Shown here: positions 38,432-48,115 of the stretch, in pieces
Layout: every line of letters begins with the position of its first letter
Position numbering within the stretch: the first letter of the stretch is position 1
DNA from: Cricetomys ansorgei
Taxonomy: Eukaryota; Chordata; Mammalia; Rodentia; Nesomyidae
DNA length: 64,000 nt
NCBI GenBank assembly: GCA_026225945.1
Contig: JAMJFZ010003163.1
Span: 16,227,501-16,291,500 of the forward strand
Direction of reading: 5' to 3'
The notes under the pieces: model-generated
Database searches by the model: none
What the model was told of the DNA's origin: nothing
What the model saw: the letters and a program-made list of their open reading frames with translations, nothing else
Position numbers and translations under genes: made by a program

Positions 38432-38600
38432 AGCTGGGTGGTGGTAGTGCACACCTTTAATCCCAGCACTCAGGAGGCAAAGGCAGACAGATCTCTGTGA
38501 GTTCAAGGACAGCCTGGTCTACAGAGTGAGTTTCAGGACAGCCAGAGTTACAACAGAGAAACCCTGTCTCGAAAAACCAAAGTAAATAAATAAATAAAGA
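38432..38600 (+). mobile_element. B1 SINE
   Basis: GCTGGGTGGTGGTAGTGCAC ... AAGGACAGCCTGGTCTACAG ... GAGTTACAACAGAGAAACCC ... AAATAAATAAATAAAG. Same variant as the B1 at 10388. Confidence 0.9.
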
Positions 38601-38627
38601 AAGAATAAAATGAAGATATAAAATAAG

Positions 38628-38930
38628 CAAGCTGCACATGGTGGCACACACTCAAAATCCCATCACTTGGGAGGTGGAGGCCAGAAGATCAGAGGTCACC
38701 CTTAACTTTACATTTAGTATTATTTAATTTTTATTAAGGTGTATGGATGTTTTGCCTGCATATATGTCTGTGTGCCATGCAAGTGCCTAAAAAGGGTACC
38801 AGATCACCTCCCCCACACCAGACTGGAGTTAGAGGGTTGTGAGCAACCGTGTGGGTGCTGGGACTTGAACCCAGGTCCTCTAGAAAGGCAACTGTGCTCT
38901 TAATTGGTAAGCTGTCTCTCAGCCCCTCCT
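38628..38930. mobile_element. SINE fragments: B1-like (+) then B3/B2-like (-)
   Basis: GCACATGGTGGCACACAC ... CACTTGGGAGGTGGAGGCC (38628-38705, plus) precedes a reversed B3/B2 (38712-38930) with GTGGGTGCTGGGACTTGAAC and CCCAGGTCCTCTAG. Confidence 0.7.
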
Positions 38931-39127
38931 GGTTTTTTGTTGTTGTTTTATTTCTAATGAGTACCTATAGGACTCACATAAAAAGGAAGTTTCTCATCCC
39001 CAAGTGAAAAAACAGAACAGATGCCATTAAAAATGATGAGGACCAAGGACAATGCACTAATAAGAGGTGCTAAACTCCCAGATAGTGAAATGCACAATGA
39101 TGCTAAAATCCAAAAGCACTATCCAAG

Positions 39128-39222
39128 CTGGCCACGATGGCAGATCGTTAATCTCTGTGAGTTCGGGGCCAGTCTGTTCTACATAGCAAGTTCCAGGCCA
39201 GCCAGGACTACATAGCGTGGAG
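39128..39222 (+). mobile_element. B1 SINE fragment
   Basis: TGGCCACGATGGCAGATCG ... GTGAGTTCGGGGCCAGTCTG ... GGCCAGCCAGGACTACATAG; internally deleted. Confidence 0.65.
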
Positions 39223-39389
39223 AGCAGAGGAAGCCCTGAGTGAAAGGTGGAGTGAAAGTGTGCCCTTGACATGAGCATGTGAAGGACCCTGGATGCCTCA
39301 GACCCATGGGGATGGCAAAGCCTTCCTAGGCTCCAAGGGCGAATGTGGACAGCGTGTGCAGAAGACTGGTCCCCACAGAGCCCTCTCCT

Positions 39390-39605
39390 ACTGGGATTCA
39401 CTAAACCCGCACCCTTGTTCAGCCACATATAATAACCCCGCCTCCTGGTTCAGCTGTACGCAGTAAATCCACCTCTCAGTTCAACTGAATATAATAAACA
39501 CGCTGAACTGGGGCGGGAGGCGGAAGTCTTCATCAGGGAGCGCAGCCCACCCAATCCCAGCGTTTTTTAAGTGTGTGTCCGAGTCTCTGTGTGTCTGTTG
39601 TTTCT
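39390..39605 (+). mobile_element. Possible LTR remnant with ~30-bp repeats
   Basis: Three imperfect ~30-bp units, each with GTTCA (39418, 39448, 39479) and an AT-rich ATAATAA/AGTAAA core, precede AATAAACACG, a GC-rich patch and TTTTTTAAGTGTGTGTCCG. The layout resembles the promoter/poly(A) part of a rodent ERV LTR, but I cannot name a family and saw no matching second LTR or viral genes. Confidence 0.3.
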
Positions 39606-39657
39606 TCCAGTTTTCCTTTATTCCCTCACCTCCTTAGTTAGGCAACTCCCTTTTCCT

Positions 39658-40055
39658 CTGTAGTGCCAGAGATGGAACCCCGGGGCTCAGACGCACTGGT
39701 CAAGCTTTCTGCCACTCAGGCACCCCTGAGCTACTCTAACAACCAGAAAAATACCTTTTAAAAGAATTCTGGTTGGTTTTCTCGAGACAGAGTTTCTCTG
39801 TGTAGCCCTGGCTGTTCTGTTCACTTTGTAAACCAGGCTGGCCTCCACCTCAAAGTCCCACCTGCCTCTCTCCTAAGTGCTGGGTTAAAGGCATGTGCCA
39901 CCACATCTGGCTTCAGAAAAACACTTTTTAAAACAGACACTTGTCTACAGTCCCAGAACCCAGAGGCTGAGGCAGGAGAATTGCCACAAGCTCAAAGCCA
40001 GCCTGGGCTACAGTAAGAGTCCATCTCAAGCTCCTTCCTCCCTCAAAAAAAGTTT
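39658..40055. mobile_element. SINE patch: ID-like (-), B1 (-), B1-like (+)
   Basis: GCCAGAGATGGAACCCCGG (39658-39735, reversed ID-like); GAGACAGAGTTTCTCTGTG ... GTGCTGGGTTAAAGGCATG (39768-39912, reversed B1); CAGAGGCTGAGGCAGGAGAA ... CAAAGCCAGCCTGGGCTAC (39943-40055, plus). Confidence 0.7.
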
Positions 40056-40066
40056 TAAGAAAGAGG

Positions 40067-40320
40067 GGGCTGGAGAGACGGCTCAGGGTTCAGAGCACTG
40101 GTTGTTCTTGCAGAGGATCCAGGTTTAGTTCCCAGCACCCACATGACAACTCACAATTATCTGTGATTCAAGTTCCAGGGGTATCTGACATCTTCACCTG
40201 TCCTCTGTGGGTACCAGGTGCAGCACATATGGTACATATGCATGTAGGCAGGCAGAACACTAATACATATAAAATGAAAAAATAAATAAATAAATGTCAA
40301 AAGATTGTTTTTAAGTTTTA
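40067..40320 (+). mobile_element. B2 SINE
   Basis: GGCTGGAGAGACGGCTCAGG ... AGTTCCCAGCACCCACATG ... AAAATAAATAAATAAATG; long, near-complete B2. Confidence 0.85.
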
Positions 40321-42059
40321 AGAAATAAGAAGATAGATGGATAAATAGATGACAGACAGACAGACAGAGTAAGCAGACGAGACTCTACACGTGGCACCCT
40401 CCTAGAATCACAGAACATAGGCAAATCCTTGGCCCTGCAGAGTTAGCCAAGGGTGCCTGAGGCAGGCTTAGCCTAATGAACTCTCTTCTGTTCTCTAAGA
40501 GACTCCACCCCAAAATGACAAAAAGCAGCTGGAGAGAAATACCCCTAAATCACATTCACGACACAGCAGCCTTAGGTCCATGCCTTGGCATCCAGTGGTC
40601 CCCTGCTGCCCTTCCGCTGAGCACGGGGCACTTTGCAAGGAAAAACAGATCTCTAAAGTCAAGGATGGGAACACGGGGCTGAGGAAGGCAGTTCAGGACA
40701 AGGCAAAAAGGGAAGAAGTGACACCTGGAGAGTCTTAAAGCCAGAACAGGGAGCCTGAAGGTCTGGGGCAAGTGAGGGGCAGCAGTGGCAGAAGTACTGT
40801 ATTTGTATTCGGAGTGCACAAGGAATAACCCCCCTCCATGCTTACACCCTTCCCATAATTCATCGTCAATAACTGAATCCAGCTTCCAGAGCTTGGAGCA
40901 CACGTCCCAGCTGGAGGACGGCAGTCATCTTTGATCAGGGAGGCTCAGAGTTAGAGCATTCTAGGAGAGAAGGCAGGAAGGCAGGTCCCCAGCCTGCTGC
41001 AAGAGGAGCCATTGAGCAAGAGGCAAGCGTTCTGCTGGACCCAGAGCTATCCCTTGCTAATCCAAGCCACAGGGTACCAGGCTAATGTGGCACCAGACTA
41101 GAATGGCAAGCAGATCATGCATGGGGGTTTCCGAGGGCTGAGTCTAGAGAAGATGGAGACTAGAGACAATGTCTGTTCTATGGCTAGAAGGAATCTACCT
41201 GCAAAAATAACGTCTGTGGCAGCAGGGTGGCCTGGGTGAGGGTGGAACCTGCTGAGCCAGGGCCAGAGTACACACTGAGCAATGGCACCTGGAACAAGAT
41301 AACAGCATAGAAGAAGGATCCAAGAAGAGGGCTGTTTCCCCCCATTTTTTCTGACACCTTATTTGTATAAACAGAAAAGAGATGTCTTTTGAGAGACCAC
41401 CTCCTTTTCAACCCATAAACCCACAGCTTCTCCATAAACCGCAGGGGCTGTTTTTACTATTCCAGAAGCTTCTGACAGGATGCTCCTCTTCGGTGCCTAC
41501 TTTCAAGCAGTGCACCTGCCGTTCCCCTACCTTTACTCCTCTTGTTCCTCAGCCTCCCTCCTGATTTTTATACCACTGCAGGCCTTTGTGTCATTGTTGC
41601 AAGGACAGGTTAGCAGCTGTCCCCATCTGAAGGTGAGTCAGTATTCAAAAATGGGCTTGTGGGCTGTAAAGAAAAACCACACACGAAGGCAGAAAATATC
41701 AAAAACACAGCCCCAGCTCCGAGACAGAAGCCGAGCAAGGGAAGCCTATACTATGATATCCAGTCACTGGGAGGAAAATAACCCAGCCAAGCCCCAGTCC
41801 AACTTGTAGAGTTGGGTCTCTCCCAGTGGACCACCGGCAACTGCCACAGACTCTCCAGAGGTGCCTGTGTCCTGGCAAGACACAAAAAGTCAGGCTTGGC
41901 CAACACAGGAGTACCTGGCCTCTCCCAGGAAAATAAACTAAGGAGGCTGAGGCATGCCTTCTGCCTACACACGAACAGGCTCAGGCTCACCAGGGCACCC
42001 CTGCAGCCAGAGCACTTTGCCGGAGAGGAACACAATTCAAGAGTCCTTGCCAAGTCAGG

Positions 42060-42345
42060 CTGGCATGTGAGTAATTATATTAATGAATCTCTGAGTTATA
42101 AAATCTAATATTAGCTGGTGGCTTTGGTACCATCACCCTCGGTTACTGTCCCACATGGCCACAAACACTTCTGGGCAGCGCATGGCTGAACAGACCGAGT
42201 ATGCAGGAACACATGCAAGCCGAGAGAGCAGCAAATGTGTGTGCGGTGTTTAATTTAAAAGAAATTCATGTCTTTGAAACTATGCCCAGAGATCTGTGTG
42301 CGAGGCCTACTTTATAAGCCACGATACCATAAATAAGTGAGAGGA
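42060..42345. promoter_or_regulatory. AT-rich candidate conserved element
   Basis: Two AT-rich parts (42065-42115 and 42250-42345) contain GTAATTATATTAATGAATC, TTTAATTTAAAAG and CCATAAATAAG. No repeat family is recognised and no coding frame supported. Confidence 0.25.
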
Positions 42346-42507
42346 ATCTGGCCCATCCTCAGGGCAGGGGCCGCTCCCTTGGCCCTATCTCTCAGGCTGG
42401 CAATATACTGAGGATTACTTCCCTGAGGAGCATGGGCTCCCCACAAGTTCCCTTTGGCCCTGCAGACTGCCTCACCACGAATGCTCATTAGCTCTCTCCA
42501 CCCCGTG

Positions 42508-42600
42508 CTGTACAAGCCTGGCGATCTGCGTGGATCCCCAGAACCTGACCTCCACAGATCCAAACTCCGAAGTCAGGTCTCACACACACACAGGGTTCAG
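42508..42600 (+). mobile_element. B3-like SINE fragment
   Basis: GTACAAGCCTGGCGATCTGC then GATCCCCAGAACCTGACCTC. It is closely similar to the fragment at 43325, so both may derive from one subfamily. Confidence 0.5.
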
Positions 42601-43324
42601 CTGGCCATCCAGCAGGTCTCCCACTCTGAGGACTAGACCACTGTCACACCACCATCCTGGCCATTATCTGTGGTTCCTGCTAGGACCAGCGGAAACCACA
42701 ATTGGCTTGTGCTATGCATGTGGTCAGAGGCAGAGGGCGCCAAGTCACCTGCAGCCAGGTAGTGAGTGCCGACACTAGAGGCAGGTGAAGGAGGGAGTGT
42801 TTGCCATGCACTTGTGGTTGCACTTCGCGCGTACAAATGATATCACGTATCTTAGAACCAGGTGTCTGTAAACCTCACATGCCACGGTAGGGCTAGGCTC
42901 CCTTATCCTGTCAGTTCATCTGTTCCACCAGCTGAAGCCTCTTTGGGGGCACTGCCCAGTCTTGGTCATGGGGTCTGGAAAGCTGGCTTTCATAGAAATG
43001 AGTCGTCCTTACCCTGAGAATTGCATACTGGGGGTGGGGCTCATGCCTCCTCCTACCCCCACCACAAGTAACCAAAGAATTGGAAGCAACTTTAAGAAAG
43101 TCACAGGCGGCTTGAGTAGCCCTATCACCAGCAAAGGGACGTCCTGGAGAGAGCACATAGGAAGGCCTGCAAAAGCCCCCCTCGCTAAGGCAGGGCTGCT
43201 CGGTCTCCCAACTGGTGACACATGTGGCCACTGATTCTTTGTTCTTGAGGGACTGTCCTGTGCACTAGACTCTCCCCAGTGTGGGACAAACAACAGTATG
43301 TATGTGGCTGGCTAAATGAGTGAG

Positions 43325-43440
43325 CAGATGCTGTATGAGCCTGACGATCTGTGTGGATTCCCAGAACCTGACCTCCACAGACGTGTGGGCATACATGCAC
43401 ACACTGCACGTCACATTCGCACATAATAATAATAATTTAA
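43325..43440 (+). mobile_element. B3-like SINE fragment
   Basis: GAGCCTGACGATCTGTGTGG ... CCCAGAACCTGACCTCCACA ... ATAATAATAATAAT tail. Confidence 0.6.
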
Positions 43441-43451
43441 AAATGTATCTA

Positions 43452-43620
43452 CCGGCTGGGTGTGGTGGTGTACAGCTTTAATCCCAGCACTTGGAAAGCA
43501 GAGGCAGAGGCAGACAGATCTCTCTAAGTTCAAGGCCAGCCTGATCTACATAAAGTTTTAGGACACCCAGGGCCACATAGTAAGACCCTGCCACAAAAAT
43601 AAATAAATAAATAAGAAAGA
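43452..43620 (+). mobile_element. B1 SINE
   Basis: GGCTGGGTGTGGTGGTGTAC ... AAGTTCAAGGCCAGCCTGAT ... AAATAAATAAATAAATAAG. Near-complete. Confidence 0.9.
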
Positions 43621-44354
43621 TGTCCCTAATGGGCAGAATAACCCAGTGCTCAAACCACCTGGTTCCCAGGGACTGAGGAATTTCCTGGGGCAGCACTACA
43701 ACCAGGGAACTCGGGGAAAAGGTACACACGTTTGCCACACACACCGCCCCAAACTAGCTTCACTACTCCACCACCAACAACACGAACCTACTTGATATAG
43801 GAACACAGGACAGTCGTTCTATGAGGAACTGTGTCTCCTCCATCTATACTCCATCTCATGGCTCCTGGGGTCAGGACACTGTCCTGTCTCCTCTTCCCCT
43901 GGTGCCATCTCCCCACCACTGCAACAAGGCTCTCAGGTCTATGTGGAATGGCTCACATGCTTCTTCTATTGCTCAGGCTAATACTGACCCAGAATCTCAG
44001 CTAGGGAAGTGGCATGAGCCTGGGCCTGTCCGTGGTCAACTCCCATTCAGCAAGTGTCCCCCAAACCATGGAAAGAAACAGATATAGAAGAATCCACTCG
44101 GCTCCTCTTGTCTCTCTGAAATGAGACTAAGGCTGACATGCTTGCTGCCCACACAGGAGGAGCCCCTAGACTCTCCGAAGGGCAGATGAGAGGATATAGA
44201 GCCTGCTTCTGTCACCAGATGGGTGGGACACCCACCCAGGGATCCCTACCCTGGTCAGTGACAGGCTCAGCCCTCACCCCCATCTAAACACTCTACCCAT
44301 CTGCCACCTCCCTTTAAAGGCCTCGCCTCACTTGGTCCCCTGGGGAGCGGTCTT

Positions 44355-44378
44355 GTTACTAAGGAAACAATGATGTCA
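44355..44378. promoter_or_regulatory. RFX-like X-box next to a CRE-like site
   Basis: GTTACTAAGGAAAC (44355-44368) matches 11 of 14 positions of the X-box form GTTGCCATGGAAAC. TGATGTCA (44371-44378), a CRE/ATF-type site, follows 2 bp later. This spacing resembles X/X2 box pairs. It lies 60 bp from the next candidate element. Confidence 0.35.
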
Positions 44379-44435
44379 TGTGGCTAGTGGGGATCAGGTC
44401 CCTCCTACCACCCCCTAACTAGGTACCATGGCTGC

Positions 44436-44660
44436 TGACGTCACTGCTCAGAAATTTATAGCCCAGAGCGGGTATTTATAATATGGCTCTGGTGTGGCCA
44501 CATATTCAGTGTGGAGCTGGTGGCTATTTATAGCCAAAGGATACACACTTATTATACCCCCTGTCTGTATTCTGGGCCACCTGTTATATAACTGACATTA
44601 TGCAATAATGCCCATTATATAATAATTATGCACTAATGGGGATATAATCTACAGGCATAA
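44436..44660. promoter_or_regulatory. CRE plus MEF2 motif cluster, best enhancer candidate
   Basis: TGACGTCA at 44436-44443 is a perfect palindromic CRE. CTATTTATAG at 44524-44533 is a perfect MEF2 site. Two near-MEF2 elements, AAATTTATAG at 44452-44461 and TATTTATAATATGG from 44473, lie between them. Further on are ATTATGCAATAAT (C/EBP or PAR-bZIP like), TATATAATAATTATGC and GGATATAATC. The block is AT-rich, repeat-free and sits in GC-richer surroundings. MEF2 and CREB/ATF/AP-1 sites suit a gene active in muscle and neurons; the enhancer role is inferred. Confidence 0.5.
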
Positions 44661-45472
44661 TAAGGACACACTCCCCAAGGGCTGCACTGGGCCAGCCGGC
44701 CTCCTGCAAGTTGCCTCTGGGGAATCTCCTGATCTTTTCCTGAGGCTCCGCCCAGTCCAAGAGAGTCATCAGGTGTCACCCTACTCCTGCCTGTCTCTCA
44801 GTCTCTCAGCAAGGGGCCTTCTTCCCTAGACTGGCACACCCAACTGCAAAACCTTCTCTGGATTTCTTCCTAAGCCTTTTGGGTTTTGATTTTTCCCATC
44901 CCCACTCCTGGCTTCTAGAGCACCTCTCTCTCTCCGCCCTCCTTTAAGCTTGAAACATCAATATGAAGGAATAAACTCTAGTAGTAACTGACATCTCCGT
45001 GGCTTCCAACCCTTGTAAGGCAGAGAGCCTCAAAGCCAGGCTCGTTGGTGAGGGTTCTATCCCATACTAGTGTCCTTACCCTCTAGGAAAATCTTGTGAA
45101 GCCAGATGTGGATGTCTGGGTCCAGCCAGACAGGCCACTCCATCTCCTCCCTCAGTCCCTTCAGACAGGTAGAAGAGGCTGCTTTCCTGACTTACATGGT
45201 AATTGGGGCTATACTGGCTTAAGAACACACACACACAGCAGGATCTGGGCCACCCAGACACCAATACATGCTCTGCTGGTCATCTTTCCCCCAGGAAGGA
45301 CAAATGAAACTGCCACCTGGGGGAGGGGAGGGGAGAGGAACACTGGGTCTGCACCTGTGACAAAGGGACACAGGAAAAGAGGTGGGGAGTGGGAAGAGTT
45401 AAGGCCACGGTGGCACCAACAGAGCCGATTCAATTAGCCCAAATATACCATCTGTTCTTAAAACAGATAGCT

Positions 45473-45482
45473 CTATATTTAA
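45473..45482. promoter_or_regulatory. MEF2-type site
   Basis: CTATATTTAA matches YTA(W)4TAR. It lies about 0.95 kb from the MEF2/CRE cluster and shortly before a (CA)n tract. Confidence 0.25.
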
Positions 45483-45508
45483 AGGTTACTTGATATATGA
45501 ATTGAGTT

Positions 45509-45509
<1 letters not shown>

Positions 45510-45544
<35 letters not shown>
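45510..45544. repeat. (AC)n repeat
   Basis: Uninterrupted AC dinucleotides. Confidence 0.97.
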
Positions 45545-45547
<3 letters not shown>

Positions 45548-46119
45548 CATGGATCTGTGAAGTGAGGTTCCTTGCAGGCATGAGGTGGTAGTCTGAGAAG
45601 GCTTCCTCTACGCTTCTCTATTGTTCAAATTTTCAGAGTGTATTTTTCTCTGTAATAAAAAAAAAAAAATCAAATACTCAATTTAAAAAAAAAGGCTAAC
45701 AAGACCCTGCCATGACAATTCTGGTCTGAATTCCACACTGCATGGCTACTTGCTGCTGCTCTCAGGGTCTTGGATGGTCCTGGAAGGGTCACTGGCTTAC
45801 GGCACACAGGCCTGGCAATCACCAGAGCAGCAGTCCTGGCACACAGAGGGACTATGAACAAGAAATCAAGATGGCACCCAAAGCCAAGAACCTGAGGCAG
45901 GGTTGCAGTTCCCTCGAGAGGAGAACACAGGCGGATCCTGCACCCCAGTGGCACTTCAGCTGGAGGGTCTACTGTTCAGATATCTGGGAAGAGCACAGGG
46001 AAAGAGTCAGGGCTCAGGCGTTCAATCTCCATAAAGCAAAGGTAAATGAGGCCCCAAACTTGAGAGGCCATAGCTAAATACAGGTGGTGTTCTATTTGAA
46101 CCCCATTTCTTCCAGGACA

Positions 46120-46345
46120 GAGGCCCTCAGCTAGGGGTGATCCTGTCCCCAGAAAACACTAGAACATATCTGGACACATTTTGGTTGTCACACTTGGATG
46201 AGGGAGGGAGGCACAACAAGCAGCTGGTGGGGGTGGAGTTCAAGGCCAGGGATGCCGCTAAGCACCTGATGGTGCCCAGCATTGTTCCCATGGCACTGAA
46301 TGATCTAGCTAGAATGTTAACTGCCATGTCAAGGGAAGCCCAGCA
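46120..46345 (+). mobile_element. MER5A-like DNA transposon
   Basis: CCCTCAGCTAGGGGTGATCC, CCCAGAAAACACTAGAACAT, CATTTTGGTTGTCACACTTG and GGCCAGGGATGCCGCTAAGC occur in MER5A order. Third copy in the window. Confidence 0.75.
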
Positions 46346-46514
46346 GGAGGGGAGATGATAGGAGTGGTAGAGGTCAGAGGTCAGGCTTGTCTTAGCCTCA
46401 AAAGCAAGAGGAAATTTTTGAGCCATGTGCCAGCTTCTCACATAACCCAGGCCTTGGCGTGTTAGGAGAGATTATATACACACAGCCCCAGACTTTCCAA
46501 ATGTTAAGAGAGCT

Positions 46515-46600
46515 GTGAGGGGTGATGACTGGGTTAGTGGCAAAGCACATACCTAACATAGGTTCCAGACCCAGCACCACGTAAAGGATCATAAAAGGTA
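46515..46600 (+). mobile_element. ID-like SINE fragment
   Basis: GGTTAGTGGCAAAGCACATA ... GGTTCCAGACCCAGCACCAC; diverged ID-type unit, not a tRNA gene. Confidence 0.5.
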
Positions 46601-47174
46601 ACGAATTGCTGACTATCATAAAACTTCCAGCAATCATCTGGTTAATTAGGATAATTACTTTTTTTTTTTTTATTTCAAACTGTGACCTCAAGCAGACTCC
46701 CAGGAAAAGGGTGTGGCGGGGAAGGGCTGTGGCTCCCAAATCCTGCTTGCCTAGCTCTACACCTGACCTCTACTACCCAGGTCCAGTGAGTGATCTTTCC
46801 TGAGCCCCACAGAGATGTGAGAAGCTGTCCCTGGCTGCTGCAGAAGGGAAGAGTCCAGATAGCCTGGGCCCTAGGCCCTGTCTATAGATCAGAAGCAGAG
46901 AGCTTTTCCAGAAAGGATAGGGAAAGAGAGAGAAAAAGTGGCCAAGGGGTCAGCTCTGTGTCTTCCCCACAGGCTTAGCAGCTGGGGGAGCCCTTGAGCT
47001 GAGCTATAAGCGGGGATCTGACCCTTTCTAGACAGCAGCAGGTACTACAGGGCTGGAACTGACTCCCGTGGGGATGCAGGGGGCTAAGAGGCTTTCTCCT
47101 CTCGGATGCTACCATGATGAAGTTCAAGGAGCTTGGAGGCCCTCAGGCCAAGGTGACCTGGAACTTCTTCTGCC

Positions 47175-47275
47175 AGAAAGTCATAGTGTGACCTGAGTCC
47201 TTTGACATCTCTTTTAGTTTCCTCTCTACCGGAATAAAATGACACCTATCCTGCCTGTATCAGTCAACCTTTGAA
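47175..47275 (+). mobile_element. MIR SINE fragment
   Basis: GTCATAGTGTGACCTGAGTC then TTTAGTTTCCTCTCTACCGG and AATAAAATGACACCTATCC follow the MIR core and 3' order. Confidence 0.55.
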
Positions 47276-47984
47276 AGGAGGAAGTCAGCCCTCCAGCAGG
47301 CTGAATGGCTCAGTCAGCTGACAGAATGAGCTAACTCCTCCCTGTCTTTCAAGTGCCTGTAAGGTGTAGAGCATCGAGGTCACCTCTCTCCAGTCCCTGA
47401 GTCTAAGGCTGGCCTGCAGATTGTTCTCTCTCTGCCACTAGAACAGCATACACACACCTAGTCAGGAGCATGGATTTAGAACAGGTCACTGGGAGAATCT
47501 GGAGAAGATCATAGGGAGTGCTGAGCCCTATGCTAACACCACTCTGGATCTTCAGTAGAAAACTGGAATTAAAAGAGAGGACAATCCCCTTCCTCCATCA
47601 TCAGAGGATTAAAAGTCTCTGGGAGACTAGGTGGACAAGTACCCTTAAGTTACTGGGTATCCCCAAATACCAACAAAAGGAGGCCTAACTCTAGGGTGGC
47701 CGCATGCTGAGCCATCACTAATGGCTTCAAAAATGAAAAATGGGCCAAATATCTCCTCCTGCGGGGCCATGGCAGTCACCTGGGAAACAGGCATACAAAG
47801 GGCAACCTCCAACATACATATTTTTCAAATCACCAGGGGGGCCAGAAAATCAGGTGTTAGGATCTTCAGAGATAAAATAAGGGACCCAGGCATCCTTGGA
47901 GGGAGGAGGGGAAAGCCTAATCCAGCCCAACTTCCCCAGCCCAGCCCCTCTGCCTTCTGGGACCCTGTTCTAATGCCAACAGCC

Positions 47985-48115
47985 CTTCGGCGCAAACATG
48001 CTTAAAATGGCGACAGCGGCCTGTAGGGCCGGGCGTTTGTCGTGCTGTTTTCCGCGGTGCCCTCAGTGCCAAGAAAAACCTATCATCAGAAATGCCATCA
48101 GCTATATTTATCTAT
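47985..48115. promoter_or_regulatory. CpG-containing candidate element with YY1-like core
   Basis: AAAATGGCGACAGCGGCC at about 48003 contains a YY1-like core (AATGGCGAC), followed by several CpGs and GCTATATTTATC. It is repeat-free and locally CpG-enriched in a CpG-poor intron. It could be an enhancer or a weak promoter. Confidence 0.3.
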
